Below are positions 1 to 7,877 of a stretch of 52,160 bases of DNA, in pieces (position 1 is the first letter of the stretch; every line of letters begins with the position of its first letter). Source of the DNA: Phycisphaerales bacterium UBA854 (GTDB lineage Bacteria; Planctomycetota; Phycisphaerae; Phycisphaerales; SM1A02); contig DBGM01000008.1 of assembly GCA_002295885.1 (NCBI GenBank), forward strand, positions 10,520-62,679, read 5' to 3'. The position numbers and the translations under genes were made by a program. The notes beneath the pieces were generated by a model, which was given only the letters and a program-made list of their open reading frames with translations, was not told the origin of the DNA and did not search any database.

Positions 1-240
1 GCCCGCCGCGATGGTGCCCACGACCGGATAGACGGCATCCTCGGACAGATCGGCCGACCGGATCGCGTAGCCGTCCATGGCCGATCGGTCGAACGGGGGC
101 TGGTCCCGGTCGGCCACGATCGACTCCGCAAGCACCCGGCCGTCCGCCGCATCGAGGCCGATGTCCTCGAGTTCGGCGAGGGGATCGACGTCGCGGAGAC
201 TGCGGTGCAGGGAATCCTCGTAGGTGGGAAGATCGGGCAT
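1..240 (-). CDS. moeA: Molybdopterin molybdenumtransferase MoeA, N-terminal part (cut by window edge)
   Basis: The first 80 codons of a gene that runs off the left edge of the window. MoeA inserts molybdate into adenylylated molybdopterin to make molybdenum cofactor in the cytoplasm. The translation carries the hallmark PPFDRSAMDGYA segment at about residues 47-58, which begins the MoeA core, preceded by the usual N-terminal helix region (MPDLPTYEDSLHR). The ATG at 240 was chosen because it gives the normal MoeA N-terminus and because a -10-like TACACT ends exactly 6 nt upstream. The gene lies 26 bp after the prepilin gene on the same strand but probably has its own leaderless promoter. MoeA alone does not say which molybdoenzyme is present; none is visible here. 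Confidence is high for the family. Confidence 0.85.
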   Translation of the reverse strand, partial: MPDLPTYEDSLHRSLRDVDPLAELEDIGLDAADGRVLAESIVADRDQPPFDRSAMDGYAIRSADLSEDAVYPVVGTIAAG

Positions 241-252
241 CAGGGAAGTGTA
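241..252 (-). promoter_or_regulatory. Leaderless-type promoter of moeA
   Basis: On the minus strand TACACT (252-247) is followed by 6 nt and then the moeA ATG. With transcription starting about 7 nt after the -10, the first mRNA base would be the A of the ATG. No Shine-Dalgarno sequence is present. No clear -35 was found. Confidence 0.45.
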
Positions 253-266
253 GAGGGCCGGTCCGA

Positions 267-1091
267 TCAGCGCGGATCGTACGCCTCGTCACCCTCGGAG
301 AGGAATCCGTTGGCGGGATGATCCAGCAGGGCGGTGAGATGGGGGGGAAGAGCGTCGAAATGCCGTCCGCGACGCGGTGTCCGATCGGTTCCGACGTGTC
401 CGTCGACGTAGGCCACGTTGGTGCAGTCGCCGTGGCGGTAGGCCTGGGCCCCTCCGTAGCAGAGCTCCATGTCCTGGACCGGAGATCGCATGTACTTGTT
501 CGCGCCGTGGAGGTAGCCGCCCTCGCCGAAGAGGGCCGTCGTTCCGGCTCGCCGGCACTGCGTACGCGTCAGTTGGGTCGGGGTTTCTCCGCCGTCGGTG
601 TCGCGCAGCGACGCCTTCGGGGTCAGGAGATCCCACGCGCCCGCGCCGTCGACTCCGAACGGAGAGGACATGGCGGCGATGAAGGCCACGTTGTAGTTGT
701 AGCCGGTGGGCAGGGGGCCATCGCTCCAGTTGTCGGTGCCCACGTACGCGGGGCATTGCAGGACCCGATCGGGATTCGCGGTGTATTCCCAGAGGAGCCC
801 GGGGCGTGCGAACGAGTCGCTTCCACTGCGGGTCCACCAGTCCCAGGCCCGCACGTCGCCCGTGGTCGAATCGGTGTCGCTTCCCGTCAACAGGCCGGGC
901 GGAAACCGTCCGTCGTGTTCCGTGGCCCAGGCGGTGGCGGCGGCGTGCATCGTGCGGAGATTCGTCTGGCCCTGCAACCGCTTCGATGCGGTTCCGACTC
1001 CGCCGACGACCGGAACCAGGACGCCCAGCAGGAGTCCGATGACGGAGATCACCACCAGCAGTTCGACCAGCGTGAAGGCACGTCTCACCAT
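267..1091 (-). CDS. Prepilin-type N-terminal methylation / H-X9-DG domain protein
   Basis: A 274-residue pseudopilin-like secreted protein. The N-terminus MVRRAFTLVELLVVISVIGLLLG is a textbook type IV prepilin leader with a short basic head, cleavage expected before F and Glu+5 of the mature protein, so it is a substrate for prepilin peptidase and sits in the inner membrane or periplasm. Near the C-terminus YRHGDCTNVAYVDGHVGT fits the H-X9-DG signature abundant in planctomycete proteins of this type. The open frame extends upstream, but the start at 1091 is fixed by the leader. It overlaps the end of the upstream dockerin-like gene by 7 bp, so the two are translationally linked. Such proteins occur in many copies in planctomycetes and their function is unknown. 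Confidence 0.88.
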   Translation of the reverse strand: MVRRAFTLVELLVVISVIGLLLGVLVPVVGGVGTASKRLQGQTNLRTMHAAATAWATEHDGRFPPGLLTGSDTDSTTGDVRAWDWWTRSGSDSFARPGLLWEYTANPDRVLQCPAYVGTDNWSDGPLPTGYNYNVAFIAAMSSPFGVDGAGAWDLLTPKASLRDTDGGETPTQLTRTQCRRAGTTALFGEGGYLHGANKYMRSPVQDMELCYGGAQAYRHGDCTNVAYVDGHVGTDRTPRRGRHFDALPPHLTALLDHPANGFLSEGDEAYDPR

Positions 1092-1996
1092 GGTTCGGCC
1101 CCCCAGTCGGTCAGGACCAGCAGCAGGTCGCCGATGTCCACCTGGCCGCTGGAGTCGATGTCCGCGGGGTGCTGTCCGATCTGCCCCCAGGCCGCGAGGA
1201 CCTCGAGGAGATCGGTGATGCCCACGAATCCGTCCAGGGTGACGTCTCCCGCGTAGCGGGGGGCGACGTCGGCGACGGCATCCACCTCCGGTGCGAAGAA
1301 GGCGTCCGATGGCACGCTGATGCGGATGAAGGTGATCGAGTCGAGGGCCAGTGGGGCCAGATCGATGCCGACGCCACCTCCCGACCGGTCGTACAGATCC
1401 ACCATCGCTTCGTAGTCGAGTCCGTCGGCGTCCGTCGGATCGATGGCCGGATCCACCGGGCGGACGAAGGACGTCGGAACGAGACCGGGTTCGAAGGTGT
1501 AGGCGGGGGTGTCGACGTACCCCATGGTCGGCCACGGTGCGTCGGCGGTCACGCCCTCCACCCGGTGCCACAGGATTCCGTCCTCGCTGACTTCGACGAT
1601 TCCGCCGTCGACGCCGAAGAAACCACCCACGACACCACCGGGATAGGACGTGTCGATGCAGCCGGCATTGCCGAAGATCAGCAGGTCGATGCCGTACGGA
1701 TTGTCGGGGTGATCGGCGATCGGTTCATCGAACGAAAGGGTGAGCGAGCCTCCGGCGCCGATCGACACGATGTCGTCCGGCCCCCAGGCGGGAACGAACG
1801 GAGAGACCACCTCGTCATCCACCGTCAGTCTGGAAGGGGAGCCGATCGCGGTGGTCGGGTCGTCGTACCCCGCGGCGCCACCGGTGCCGGCCTGGAAGTC
1901 GACGACCGCATCGGCGAACGGATCGATCGTGGCCGTCAGGATCAACAGGAGGCATGGCAGACTGGTCATCAGGACGTACCGCGCGGCGTTCCCCAT
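1085..1996 (-). CDS. Secreted protein with C-terminal dockerin type I-like repeats
   Basis: About 303 residues from the ATG at 1996, or 294 from the ATG at 1969; the hydrophobic stretch MTSLPCLLLILTATIDPFADA acts as a signal peptide with either. The middle (IDLLIFGNAGC, SEDGILWHRVEG) resembles a beta-rich cell-surface domain common in Phycisphaerales. The C-terminus has two dockerin-like repeats, GDVTLDGFVGITDLLEVLAAWG and DIDSSGQVDIGDLLLVLTDWG, with Asp-rich calcium-loop spacing and a repeated DLL-V--W core. It overlaps the downstream prepilin gene by 7 bp. The long upstream open frame is low-complexity Arg/Pro-rich reading and was not taken as coding. Function is unknown; export and calcium-binding repeats are inference from motifs. 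Confidence 0.75.
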   Translation of the reverse strand: MGNAARYVLMTSLPCLLLILTATIDPFADAVVDFQAGTGGAAGYDDPTTAIGSPSRLTVDDEVVSPFVPAWGPDDIVSIGAGGSLTLSFDEPIADHPDNPYGIDLLIFGNAGCIDTSYPGGVVGGFFGVDGGIVEVSEDGILWHRVEGVTADAPWPTMGYVDTPAYTFEPGLVPTSFVRPVDPAIDPTDADGLDYEAMVDLYDRSGGGVGIDLAPLALDSITFIRISVPSDAFFAPEVDAVADVAPRYAGDVTLDGFVGITDLLEVLAAWGQIGQHPADIDSSGQVDIGDLLLVLTDWGAEPW

Positions 1997-2465
1997 TTCG
2001 GGTGGGAAGTACGCGGATCGGGGTGGTGTCGCGGGCGGTCGCCAATCCCCAGGGGAACGCGCGGGGAGACGCTCACCGGCGAACCCGATACGCGCGGGTT
2101 GCAGGCTCCGGGGGCAGGTCTTCCGGCTCCGGGTGTTCCATCCACCACGCCTTCCCACCCCGAGGGGCAGTGGCTGCTGTGGCGGAAGGCCCCGCATGGT
2201 GGCGGGGGGCCCGTTACGGCGGCGCGTCCGCGGCGGCATTTCACCGCACTTCCCTGCCGGTACCCTCTTCCGCATGCACGTCGGAGGGTCCCGAACGCGG
2301 GCTACTGTACCACGGGGATGCCGGCTTGTTCGGTGTGGGGGTCCGCTCGTTGACACCCCATTGCCCCGAGGCTATTCTCGGCCTTCTTGACCCCCTCCGG
2401 GCCGATTTCGGCCGGCGGGCTGTTCCGTTGCCCATGTCGGGCAGCGCCACTTGGAGTATTGCTCG
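1997..2465. other. Divergent intergenic region (469 bp)
   Basis: Lies between the dockerin-like gene (minus) and the HEAT-repeat gene (plus). It contains a good plus-strand promoter at 2350-2378 and otherwise no convincing gene; open frames here are GC-rich shadows. I could not place a convincing promoter for the minus-strand gene. Confidence 0.6.
2350..2378 (+). promoter_or_regulatory. Sigma-70-like promoter of the HEAT-repeat gene
   Basis: TTGACA (2350-2355), a 17-bp spacer, then TATTCT (2373-2378): a perfect -35 and a 5/6 -10 at ideal spacing. Transcription would start near 2385, giving a leader of about 80 nt before the ATG at 2466. Confidence 0.65.
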
Positions 2466-4646
2466 ATGCCCATCATCCAATCTCTTCGCGGGCCCGTGGC
2501 CCTGCTTGCCGCCATGCTCGCCATCGTGAGCCTTCCGACGACGTCCGCGCACGCCGACGACGCGGCCGCTCAGGTGGGTGAACAGCATCTGGTGGACTTC
2601 GTGCACTACTCGCTGGTGGCGAACACCGAACTGGCCAAGGCGAACGCCGACTGGCTGCTGGATCACTACGGCACCGACGAAGCGCTGGCCACGATGTTCT
2701 CCACGTCCTCCGTGACCCCCGAGCGGTTCGATCGGGCCGTGCAGTGGGCCTCGCGGGTACCGGGGTTGTCCGAGACCGTCAGCACTCTGGCGAATCGCAT
2801 TGAACGCGGCAACCTGGCTCTGTCCCGAGATCAGGGACGGGTCACGGAAGCAATCGCCATGCTCGACGGCACCCGTCGCGACCAGATGCTCGCACGGGGT
2901 CGATTGGTCGCGGCCGGTGAGTACGCCGTTCCTGCGTTGCTGCGGGAGATGACCGCGGGGGAGAACGAGGAACGCCGTTGGGCGTCCGCCGAACTCCTCC
3001 GGGAGATCGGCCGTCAGTCCGTGACCCCTCTGACCGTGGCCCTGCCCGAACTCGCACCGGAGCACCAGCGACGGGTCAGCGAGATTCTCGGCTCCATCGG
3101 CTACAGCCACGCCGGTCCCGCCCTGCTGGAGCTCTCGCTCAGCGAGGAGTCGCCCGCCTTCGTGCGTGAATCGGCTGCCAAGGCGTATCGTCGGCTCGGG
3201 GGCAACCCCGACGTGGATCAGCCGGGAATGCTCTACGGAGTGCTGGCCCAGCAGTATTTCGACGGTGCGGAGCACCTGGTCGCGGATCCCTACGGGGACA
3301 TGAACAACATCTGGGAGTACGACTCCTTCGCGGGACTCACCACCACCCAGGTGCCGACCACCCTCTACGGTCCGATCATGTCGATGCGTTCCGCCGGTCG
3401 CGCCCTCATGTACGACCGCAACAACGCCAACGCCGTTGCCCAGTTCATCGCGTCCAACCTGCGACGTGAGAACCTCATGCCCGACGGGTACGTCGATCCG
3501 ATCTTCGGCGGTCTCGACTACAGCCCGCAGTTCTACGCCACGGTCTACGGTTCCAGCACCGGCCAGGATGTGCTGGCCCTCGCCCTCGACAGCCGGGACA
3601 CCCCGCTGGTCCGCGACGCGCTGGCCGCGCTGGCGACCAACACCGGTGAAGGCAATCTCTTCAACGAATACCTCGACCGTCAGCCGCTGCTGGACTCGCT
3701 CCAGTATCCGGACCGGCGGGTCCAGTACGACTCGGCCCTGATTCTGGCCCGTGCGCTTCCGCGCACCGCGTTCGCCGGTTCCTACCGCGTGGTGCCCACG
3801 CTGGCGTCCGCCGTGCGGACCGGTGGCGAGGAGTACGCCGTGGTCATCGCCGACACGCAGGAGGACCAGCGCACGGCCGCCGATCGCCTCGAGGCGATGG
3901 GCTTCACGGTCGTCGGCATGGGGGCATCGGCCGATGAACTGGTCGATCCCATCAGTCGCGCACCCGGCATCGACATCGCCGTCATCCGGAAGTCGGACAT
4001 GGCGATGGACGATGCGAACATGGCCGAACTGCGTCGCAATCCCAAGACGTCCGCGACCCCGATCCTGCTGATCGTGTCCGCGGGCGACATGCCCAAGTTC
4101 GCCGCGAACTTCCGGAATGATTCGCTCGTCGAGGTCTCGCGGACCGGCGTCTCCGACAATGCATTCGCCGCATCCGTCGATTCGCTGATGGAGCGGGGCG
4201 TCGGGGGACGACTCAGTCAGTTGGAAAGCGACATCTACGCCATGGAGGCCCTCGGAGCCCTGCGGGAGATCGCGTTGGCCCGTCCCGGTGCCTACGCGGT
4301 GGGTGACGCGGAATCCGCCCTGATCGACGCTCTGGGCGAGCGAACGGGCGGCACGCGAATGCTGGTCGCCGAGATCCTGTCCCTGATCGAGAGCGAGCGG
4401 GCCCAGCAGGCTCTGCTCGACGCGGCCCTGGCCGATGAGGTGGGCACCGATCGTGTCCCGCTCCTGAACTGGTCCTCCGCCTCCATCCGGCGGTGGGGGA
4501 ACCGGTCGCATCGCAGGCATGTCGAGGAATTGCGGTACCTCATCGACAACTCCTCCGGTCCCGTCGCCGATGCCGCGGGACGGGTGCACGGAGCAATGAA
4601 TCTTCCCGCACAGGAGTCGATCATCATCGTCATTCCGGGCGTCTGA
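2466..4646 (+). CDS. Secreted HEAT-repeat protein with embedded degenerate receiver-like domain
   Basis: 726 residues. The start at 2466 (MPIIQSLRGPVALLAAM) gives a signal peptide ending near TSAHA; the in-frame ATG 15 nt earlier would add five residues. Residues about 130-270 contain helical HEAT-like repeats (VPALLREM, ERRWASAELLREIG, AGPALLELSLSEESPAFVRESAAKAYRRLG). Residues about 455-575 look like a response-regulator receiver fold (EYAVVIADTQEDQ, GIDIAVIRKSDM, ATPILLIVSAGD), but the phosphoacceptor Asp and the acidic pair are not in place. The C-terminus returns to helical repeats and ends in a hydrophobic tail. It probably acts as an exported scaffold; no catalytic site is visible. tRNA-Thr follows 18 bp after the stop. 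Confidence 0.6.
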   Translation: MPIIQSLRGPVALLAAMLAIVSLPTTSAHADDAAAQVGEQHLVDFVHYSLVANTELAKANADWLLDHYGTDEALATMFSTSSVTPERFDRAVQWASRVPGLSETVSTLANRIERGNLALSRDQGRVTEAIAMLDGTRRDQMLARGRLVAAGEYAVPALLREMTAGENEERRWASAELLREIGRQSVTPLTVALPELAPEHQRRVSEILGSIGYSHAGPALLELSLSEESPAFVRESAAKAYRRLGGNPDVDQPGMLYGVLAQQYFDGAEHLVADPYGDMNNIWEYDSFAGLTTTQVPTTLYGPIMSMRSAGRALMYDRNNANAVAQFIASNLRRENLMPDGYVDPIFGGLDYSPQFYATVYGSSTGQDVLALALDSRDTPLVRDALAALATNTGEGNLFNEYLDRQPLLDSLQYPDRRVQYDSALILARALPRTAFAGSYRVVPTLASAVRTGGEEYAVVIADTQEDQRTAADRLEAMGFTVVGMGASADELVDPISRAPGIDIAVIRKSDMAMDDANMAELRRNPKTSATPILLIVSAGDMPKFAANFRNDSLVEVSRTGVSDNAFAASVDSLMERGVGGRLSQLESDIYAMEALGALREIALARPGAYAVGDAESALIDALGERTGGTRMLVAEILSLIESERAQQALLDAALADEVGTDRVPLLNWSSASIRRWGNRSHRRHVEELRYLIDNSSGPVADAAGRVHGAMNLPAQESIIIVIPGV

Positions 4647-4664
4647 CCGGATGCGGTGAACCCC

Positions 4665-4737
4665 GCCGCCCTAGCTCAGTTGGTAGAGCGGAGCTTTCGT
4701 AAAGCTCAGGTCACCGGTTCGAGTCCGGTGGGTGGCT
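4665..4737 (+). tRNA. tRNA-Thr (anticodon CGT)
   Basis: Full cloverleaf by eye: acceptor GCCGCCC (4665-4671) pairs with GGGTGGC (4730-4736) with one G-U; D-stem GCTC/GAGC; anticodon stem GAGCT/AGCTC with loop TTCGTAA, anticodon CGT at 4698-4700; T-stem ACCGG/CCGGT with loop TTCGAGT. The discriminator is T4737 and CCA is not encoded. The anticodon reads ACG threonine codons. A strong terminator follows 9 bp downstream. Confidence 0.96.
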
Positions 4738-4745
4738 TTGACCCC

Positions 4746-4781
4746 GACGCCACGCTGCACAGCGTGGCGTCCCGTCTTTTT
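4746..4781 (+). terminator. Rho-independent terminator after tRNA-Thr
   Basis: Perfect 12-bp inverted repeat GACGCCACGCTG (4746-4757) / CAGCGTGGCGTC (4760-4771), with an effective loop of a few bases, followed by CCGTCTTTTT ending at 4781. It terminates the HEAT-gene/tRNA transcript just before the hydrolase promoter. Confidence 0.9.
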
Positions 4782-4809
4782 GCAACGATGTTCCGTCGTG
4801 GTGCGATGG

Positions 4810-4821
4810 TAGGATTCGGTC
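4810..4821 (+). promoter_or_regulatory. Leaderless-type promoter of the alpha/beta hydrolase gene
   Basis: TGG-TAGGAT (hexamer 4810-4815, extended -10 form) followed by exactly 6 nt and the ATG at 4822. There is no Shine-Dalgarno site and the preceding terminator cuts off read-through, so this is probably the only promoter. Confidence 0.5.
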
Positions 4822-5583
4822 ATGAATCCAGAGCTTGAACGTACCACCCGCATCGACGAGGGATCCGGACCGGATGCCATCGTCTGTCTGCACGGCTGGT
4901 GCTGTCGGACGGGCGATTTCATTCCGCAGGTCGAGGAGCTGTCGCAGCACTGCCGGATGTTCGTACTCGATTGGCAGCAGCGCCTGATCGAGCGCGGCGG
5001 CAGCTGCGACTTCGACGACATCTGTCGGGACATCATGGAGGCGGTGGCGGAGGCGGGGATCGAGCGTCCGCTCCTGTGCGGCCACAGTCTGGGCGGCTTT
5101 CTCGCGGCCCAGCTCGCGTTCACGCATCGCATGTCGATTCGCGGGGTGCTGATCCTCGACAGCACGCTTCCGCTGCCGGAAGAGGTGCGGCAGGTCTGGC
5201 AATCGGCGGCCCGCAGGCTCGAGTCCGGACCCTACCGGGAGGTGTTCCCGGGAATCGAGAGTCCCTTCTTCATCGAGTCCGAGGCGGGGGAGATCAGGGA
5301 TTCGATCATGCGGGCGATGAGCGAGCAGCCGCCGGCGGTCGGCGTCGGCCTGCTCGATGCGATCTGCTCCTACGAGTGGGATCGGGAGCTGGTGGGGATC
5401 GATGTGCCCGTGCACATGGTCGCGTCGCAGCACGGCATCCTGAATCTGGACGCATTTCACGCCTACGTTCCGGACGCCACGAGCGAGCGGATCGAACACA
5501 GCGGTCACTTCATCACGGTGTTCCATCCCGACGAGGTGAACGCGGCGATGAAGATGATGCTTGCCCGCACCGGGGACGACTGA
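4822..5583 (+). CDS. Alpha/beta-fold hydrolase
   Basis: 253 residues, a single alpha/beta-hydrolase domain without signal peptide, so cytoplasmic. LHGWCC (about residues 24-29) forms the oxyanion-hole HG motif, GHSLGGF (about 92-98) is the nucleophile elbow with catalytic Ser, and EHSGHF near the C-terminus supplies the catalytic His. The usual acid loop before it (VASQHGILNLDAF) is less standard; an Asp is present but its role cannot be assigned by eye. Substrate unknown; esterase, lipase-like or C-C hydrolase are all possible. It ends 7 bp from the convergent sulfotransferase gene. Confidence 0.8.
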   Translation: MNPELERTTRIDEGSGPDAIVCLHGWCCRTGDFIPQVEELSQHCRMFVLDWQQRLIERGGSCDFDDICRDIMEAVAEAGIERPLLCGHSLGGFLAAQLAFTHRMSIRGVLILDSTLPLPEEVRQVWQSAARRLESGPYREVFPGIESPFFIESEAGEIRDSIMRAMSEQPPAVGVGLLDAICSYEWDRELVGIDVPVHMVASQHGILNLDAFHAYVPDATSERIEHSGHFITVFHPDEVNAAMKMMLARTGDD

Positions 5584-5590
5584 TCGTCGT

Positions 5591-6514
5591 TCAGGCCTTC
5601 GACTCGCTGTACCAGGCATGATCTGATTCATGGCCCAGATCGATGAGCAGGTTGCCGCAGATCGATCCGTAGAGCGTCCGCAGTGATGGTGTGAACTCCT
5701 TGCACCAGTCGCCCGCGACGCCCTTGCGAACGAAGGCCTTTGAATCGTCCTGCCCGGATTCCCGGCCCCGGCTCATGCGCTTGAACGAGTAGGCCTCGAT
5801 GACGTCGGACTGCTGTTGGGCGGAGGCGCCGAGCTGCCAGTGGTCGTTGACGCGGCCCAGTACGCCGTGGGGGTCGAGCAGCATGTCCTCGTAGCGGAGT
5901 TCAATGGCATTGCATCGTTCGAGGCCGCCCTGCCAGGTGCGGATCCAGTCGCAGTACGCGGGCAGGAGTTCCCGGCCGAAGCGTCCGAGACGTTCCGTCA
6001 GGCTGAGACGGCGGTAGGGGCCGTGGTCGGGATGCCAGGGCGTGTTACCCACGTAGTGGCAGTAGCTGACCGCCACGTCCCGCAGGTCCCGGTGCAGGAC
6101 GATCGGGCGGATGCCGGCGCGGCAGAGCACGTCGATGTTCCGTTCCGATCCGTGCACGTGCATCTTGATCACGGTGAGCATCCCGTCGACGCGATCCGGA
6201 AAGTCGGAGGGGAGGTCGAAGTCGTGGCTTCCTCCCGTCCGGTACTCGTGTCCGGTGGCATCGGGAAGGATCCAGGGACGATGGGGAGCCAGGGCTTCGA
6301 CCATCTGTTCCAGCCAGGTCGTGCCGCTCTTGGGGAGACCGGCGATGAAGAGGACCGGCTGGCGGACCGATTGCCCCTCCGCGGCGAAGGCGGCGCGGCA
6401 GGCGCGTTCGAGTCGCCAACTCCGAAGGTAGGTGCCGACCCGGCGGGCCGGGCGGCTGATCCGGGGCGGCAGCGCGTAGGCGACTCGTCGGGCAATGGAA
6501 CTGCGGATCATCAT
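5591..6514 (-). CDS. Sulfotransferase family protein
   Basis: About 307 residues from the first of two tandem ATGs at 6514/6511. It transfers a sulfuryl group from PAPS to an acceptor. GLPKSGTTWLEQMV (about residues 60-73) is the 5'-phosphosulfate-binding loop, and LHRDLRDVAVSYCHYVG (about 147-163) carries the Arg and Ser of the 3'-phosphate-binding motif. The C-terminal RKGVAGDWCKEF matches the RKG-x-x-GDW PAPS motif of this superfamily, so all cofactor contacts are present. A minus-strand TATGCT ends 9 nt before the ATG. The neighbouring glycosyltransferase suggests sulfated glycan or glycolipid synthesis, which is inference; the acceptor is unknown. Confidence 0.86.
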   Translation of the reverse strand: MMIRSSIARRVAYALPPRISRPARRVGTYLRSWRLERACRAAFAAEGQSVRQPVLFIAGLPKSGTTWLEQMVEALAPHRPWILPDATGHEYRTGGSHDFDLPSDFPDRVDGMLTVIKMHVHGSERNIDVLCRAGIRPIVLHRDLRDVAVSYCHYVGNTPWHPDHGPYRRLSLTERLGRFGRELLPAYCDWIRTWQGGLERCNAIELRYEDMLLDPHGVLGRVNDHWQLGASAQQQSDVIEAYSFKRMSRGRESGQDDSKAFVRKGVAGDWCKEFTPSLRTLYGSICGNLLIDLGHESDHAWYSESKA

Positions 6515-6563
6515 TGCACGATGAGCATACCGGGAACTTCGGTGAACCGCCGGTCGGATTCCG

Positions 6564-7721
6564 TCACCGTGCGACGGTTCCGCGGTACAGCGCTTCGTAC
6601 TGTCGTGCGATGCCGTCGGGATCCAGCCACTTCCGCACGTAGACGGCGCCCGACTCGCCGATCCGGGGAAGCGCATCCCGTTCCTGCAGCAGTCTCTGGA
6701 TGCCGTCGGCGAAGGCGTCGGGGGACCGATCCACGATCGACATGCCGGCTTCCTCGAGTTCACGCCAGATGTCGGTTCCGCGTGTGGTGAGCACCGGTGT
6801 TCCGCAGAGCATCGCTTCGGGATAGACCAGGCCGAAGTTCTCCTGCTGGGTCGGCAGAGCGAAGAGATCGGCCATTTCGTAGAGCGACAGTTTCAGGTCG
6901 CCGACCACCATGCCCAGGAACTCGACGCGATCGGTGACCCCCTGCTGCGAAGCACGGTTCTGCATGGCGGAGAGGTAGGCGTCGTCGCCGGTGCCGGCGA
7001 TCAGCAGTCGAACATCGACCCCTCGATCCTTGAGCCGGGTGGTGGCGTCGATCAGTGTCTCGATCGATTTCTTCTCGTGGATGCGGCTGAGGAAGAGGAC
7101 GACCGGCGCGTCTCCGCCGCCGAACCGTTCCCGGGCCAGGCCGGGGCCGGGCAGTTCCTCGTAGGGGGCCATGTCCATCACCAGCGGGATCACGTCCGCG
7201 TCGCGGGGCAGCCACTTCGCCGCCTGCCGCTTCTCCTCCGTGGCGGTCGCGAGAATCGCCGCCGCGCCGTTCATCATGGACCGGATCACCGTCTGCAGGT
7301 AGATCCGCTTCTTCAGTCCGCGGACCGCCATCGACCAGTCGTCCAGCATGCCGTGGATGCTGACCACCCACGGGGTGCCCGCACTGCGGGCCAGCGCGGC
7401 GATCTGGGGATTCGATGTGCACCACAGGGCATGGATGTGCACGACGTCCGCCCGGGCCACCAGCGGTGCGGCGCGATCCAGGGAGGTGCGGTCGAGTCGC
7501 CCCAGTCGACGCAGCGGGGCCAGTTCGACGGCACACGGGGTGCCGTCGGTGTGCTCGTTCCAGTCCTCGGGCACGTCGGTCGCGTCGGCGGTGAGCCAGG
7601 TCACGTGGTGCCCCCGGCGGGCCAGCACGCTGCAGATGTCCATGGCGGCACGGACCGTCCCTCCGACGCTGAATCGGGTGGTGGGCACGTAGTGCAGGAT
7701 GCGCAGTGGAGCGTCGCTCAT
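6564..7721 (-). CDS. GT4-family glycosyltransferase
   Basis: 385 residues from the ATG at 7721, chosen because GGAGG lies upstream and translation then starts MSDAPLRILHYVPTTRFSVGGTVRA, the usual GT4 N-terminus with a glycine-rich loop. It is a retaining GT-B transferase using a nucleotide sugar. The N-terminal half has ADVVHIHALW, and the C-terminal donor domain has VLFLSRIHEKKSIETLIDA and the E-X7-E motif in QENFGLVYPEAM (about residues 293-302). It lies 49 bp upstream of the sulfotransferase on the same strand, so they may be co-transcribed for surface polysaccharide or glycolipid modification. The sugar donor cannot be read from sequence. Confidence 0.87.
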   Translation of the reverse strand: MSDAPLRILHYVPTTRFSVGGTVRAAMDICSVLARRGHHVTWLTADATDVPEDWNEHTDGTPCAVELAPLRRLGRLDRTSLDRAAPLVARADVVHIHALWCTSNPQIAALARSAGTPWVVSIHGMLDDWSMAVRGLKKRIYLQTVIRSMMNGAAAILATATEEKRQAAKWLPRDADVIPLVMDMAPYEELPGPGLARERFGGGDAPVVLFLSRIHEKKSIETLIDATTRLKDRGVDVRLLIAGTGDDAYLSAMQNRASQQGVTDRVEFLGMVVGDLKLSLYEMADLFALPTQQENFGLVYPEAMLCGTPVLTTRGTDIWRELEEAGMSIVDRSPDAFADGIQRLLQERDALPRIGESGAVYVRKWLDPDGIARQYEALYRGTVAR

Positions 7722-7783
7722 GGTGGTCTGGCCTCCGCGTGGAACCGCAATGATACGGCAGCGGATCGTTCGACGTGCGGTCC

Positions 7784-7821
7784 AAAACCACCGACCCGAC
7801 GCCAGAAGCGTCGGGCCGGTG
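7784..7821 (-). terminator. Terminator after the metalloprotease gene
   Basis: On the minus strand a 14-bp stem (7821-7808 with 7802-7789, one G-U) and a 5-nt loop are followed by GTTTTGG. It separates the metalloprotease transcript from the glycosyltransferase. Confidence 0.75.
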
Positions 7822-7877
7822 ACTTCGCACTTGGATCCCCGGAACATCTGGGGTCCGGGGTTCTCAGGAATCAGTCC

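Noticed and set aside
1085..2356. 423-codon version of the dockerin-like protein
   Set aside because: The first 120 codons are Arg/Pro-rich without codon bias; a signal peptide begins only at 1996 or 1969.
2241..4589. Very long (782-codon) minus-strand open frame
   Set aside because: Shadow of the HEAT-repeat gene: high GC lacks stops in antisense frames, and the reading is rich in Arg, Gly and His without domains.
4780..4815. TTGCAA as -35 for the TAGGAT of the hydrolase gene
   Set aside because: Spacing of 24 bp is too long; the promoter is more likely extended -10 without a clear -35.
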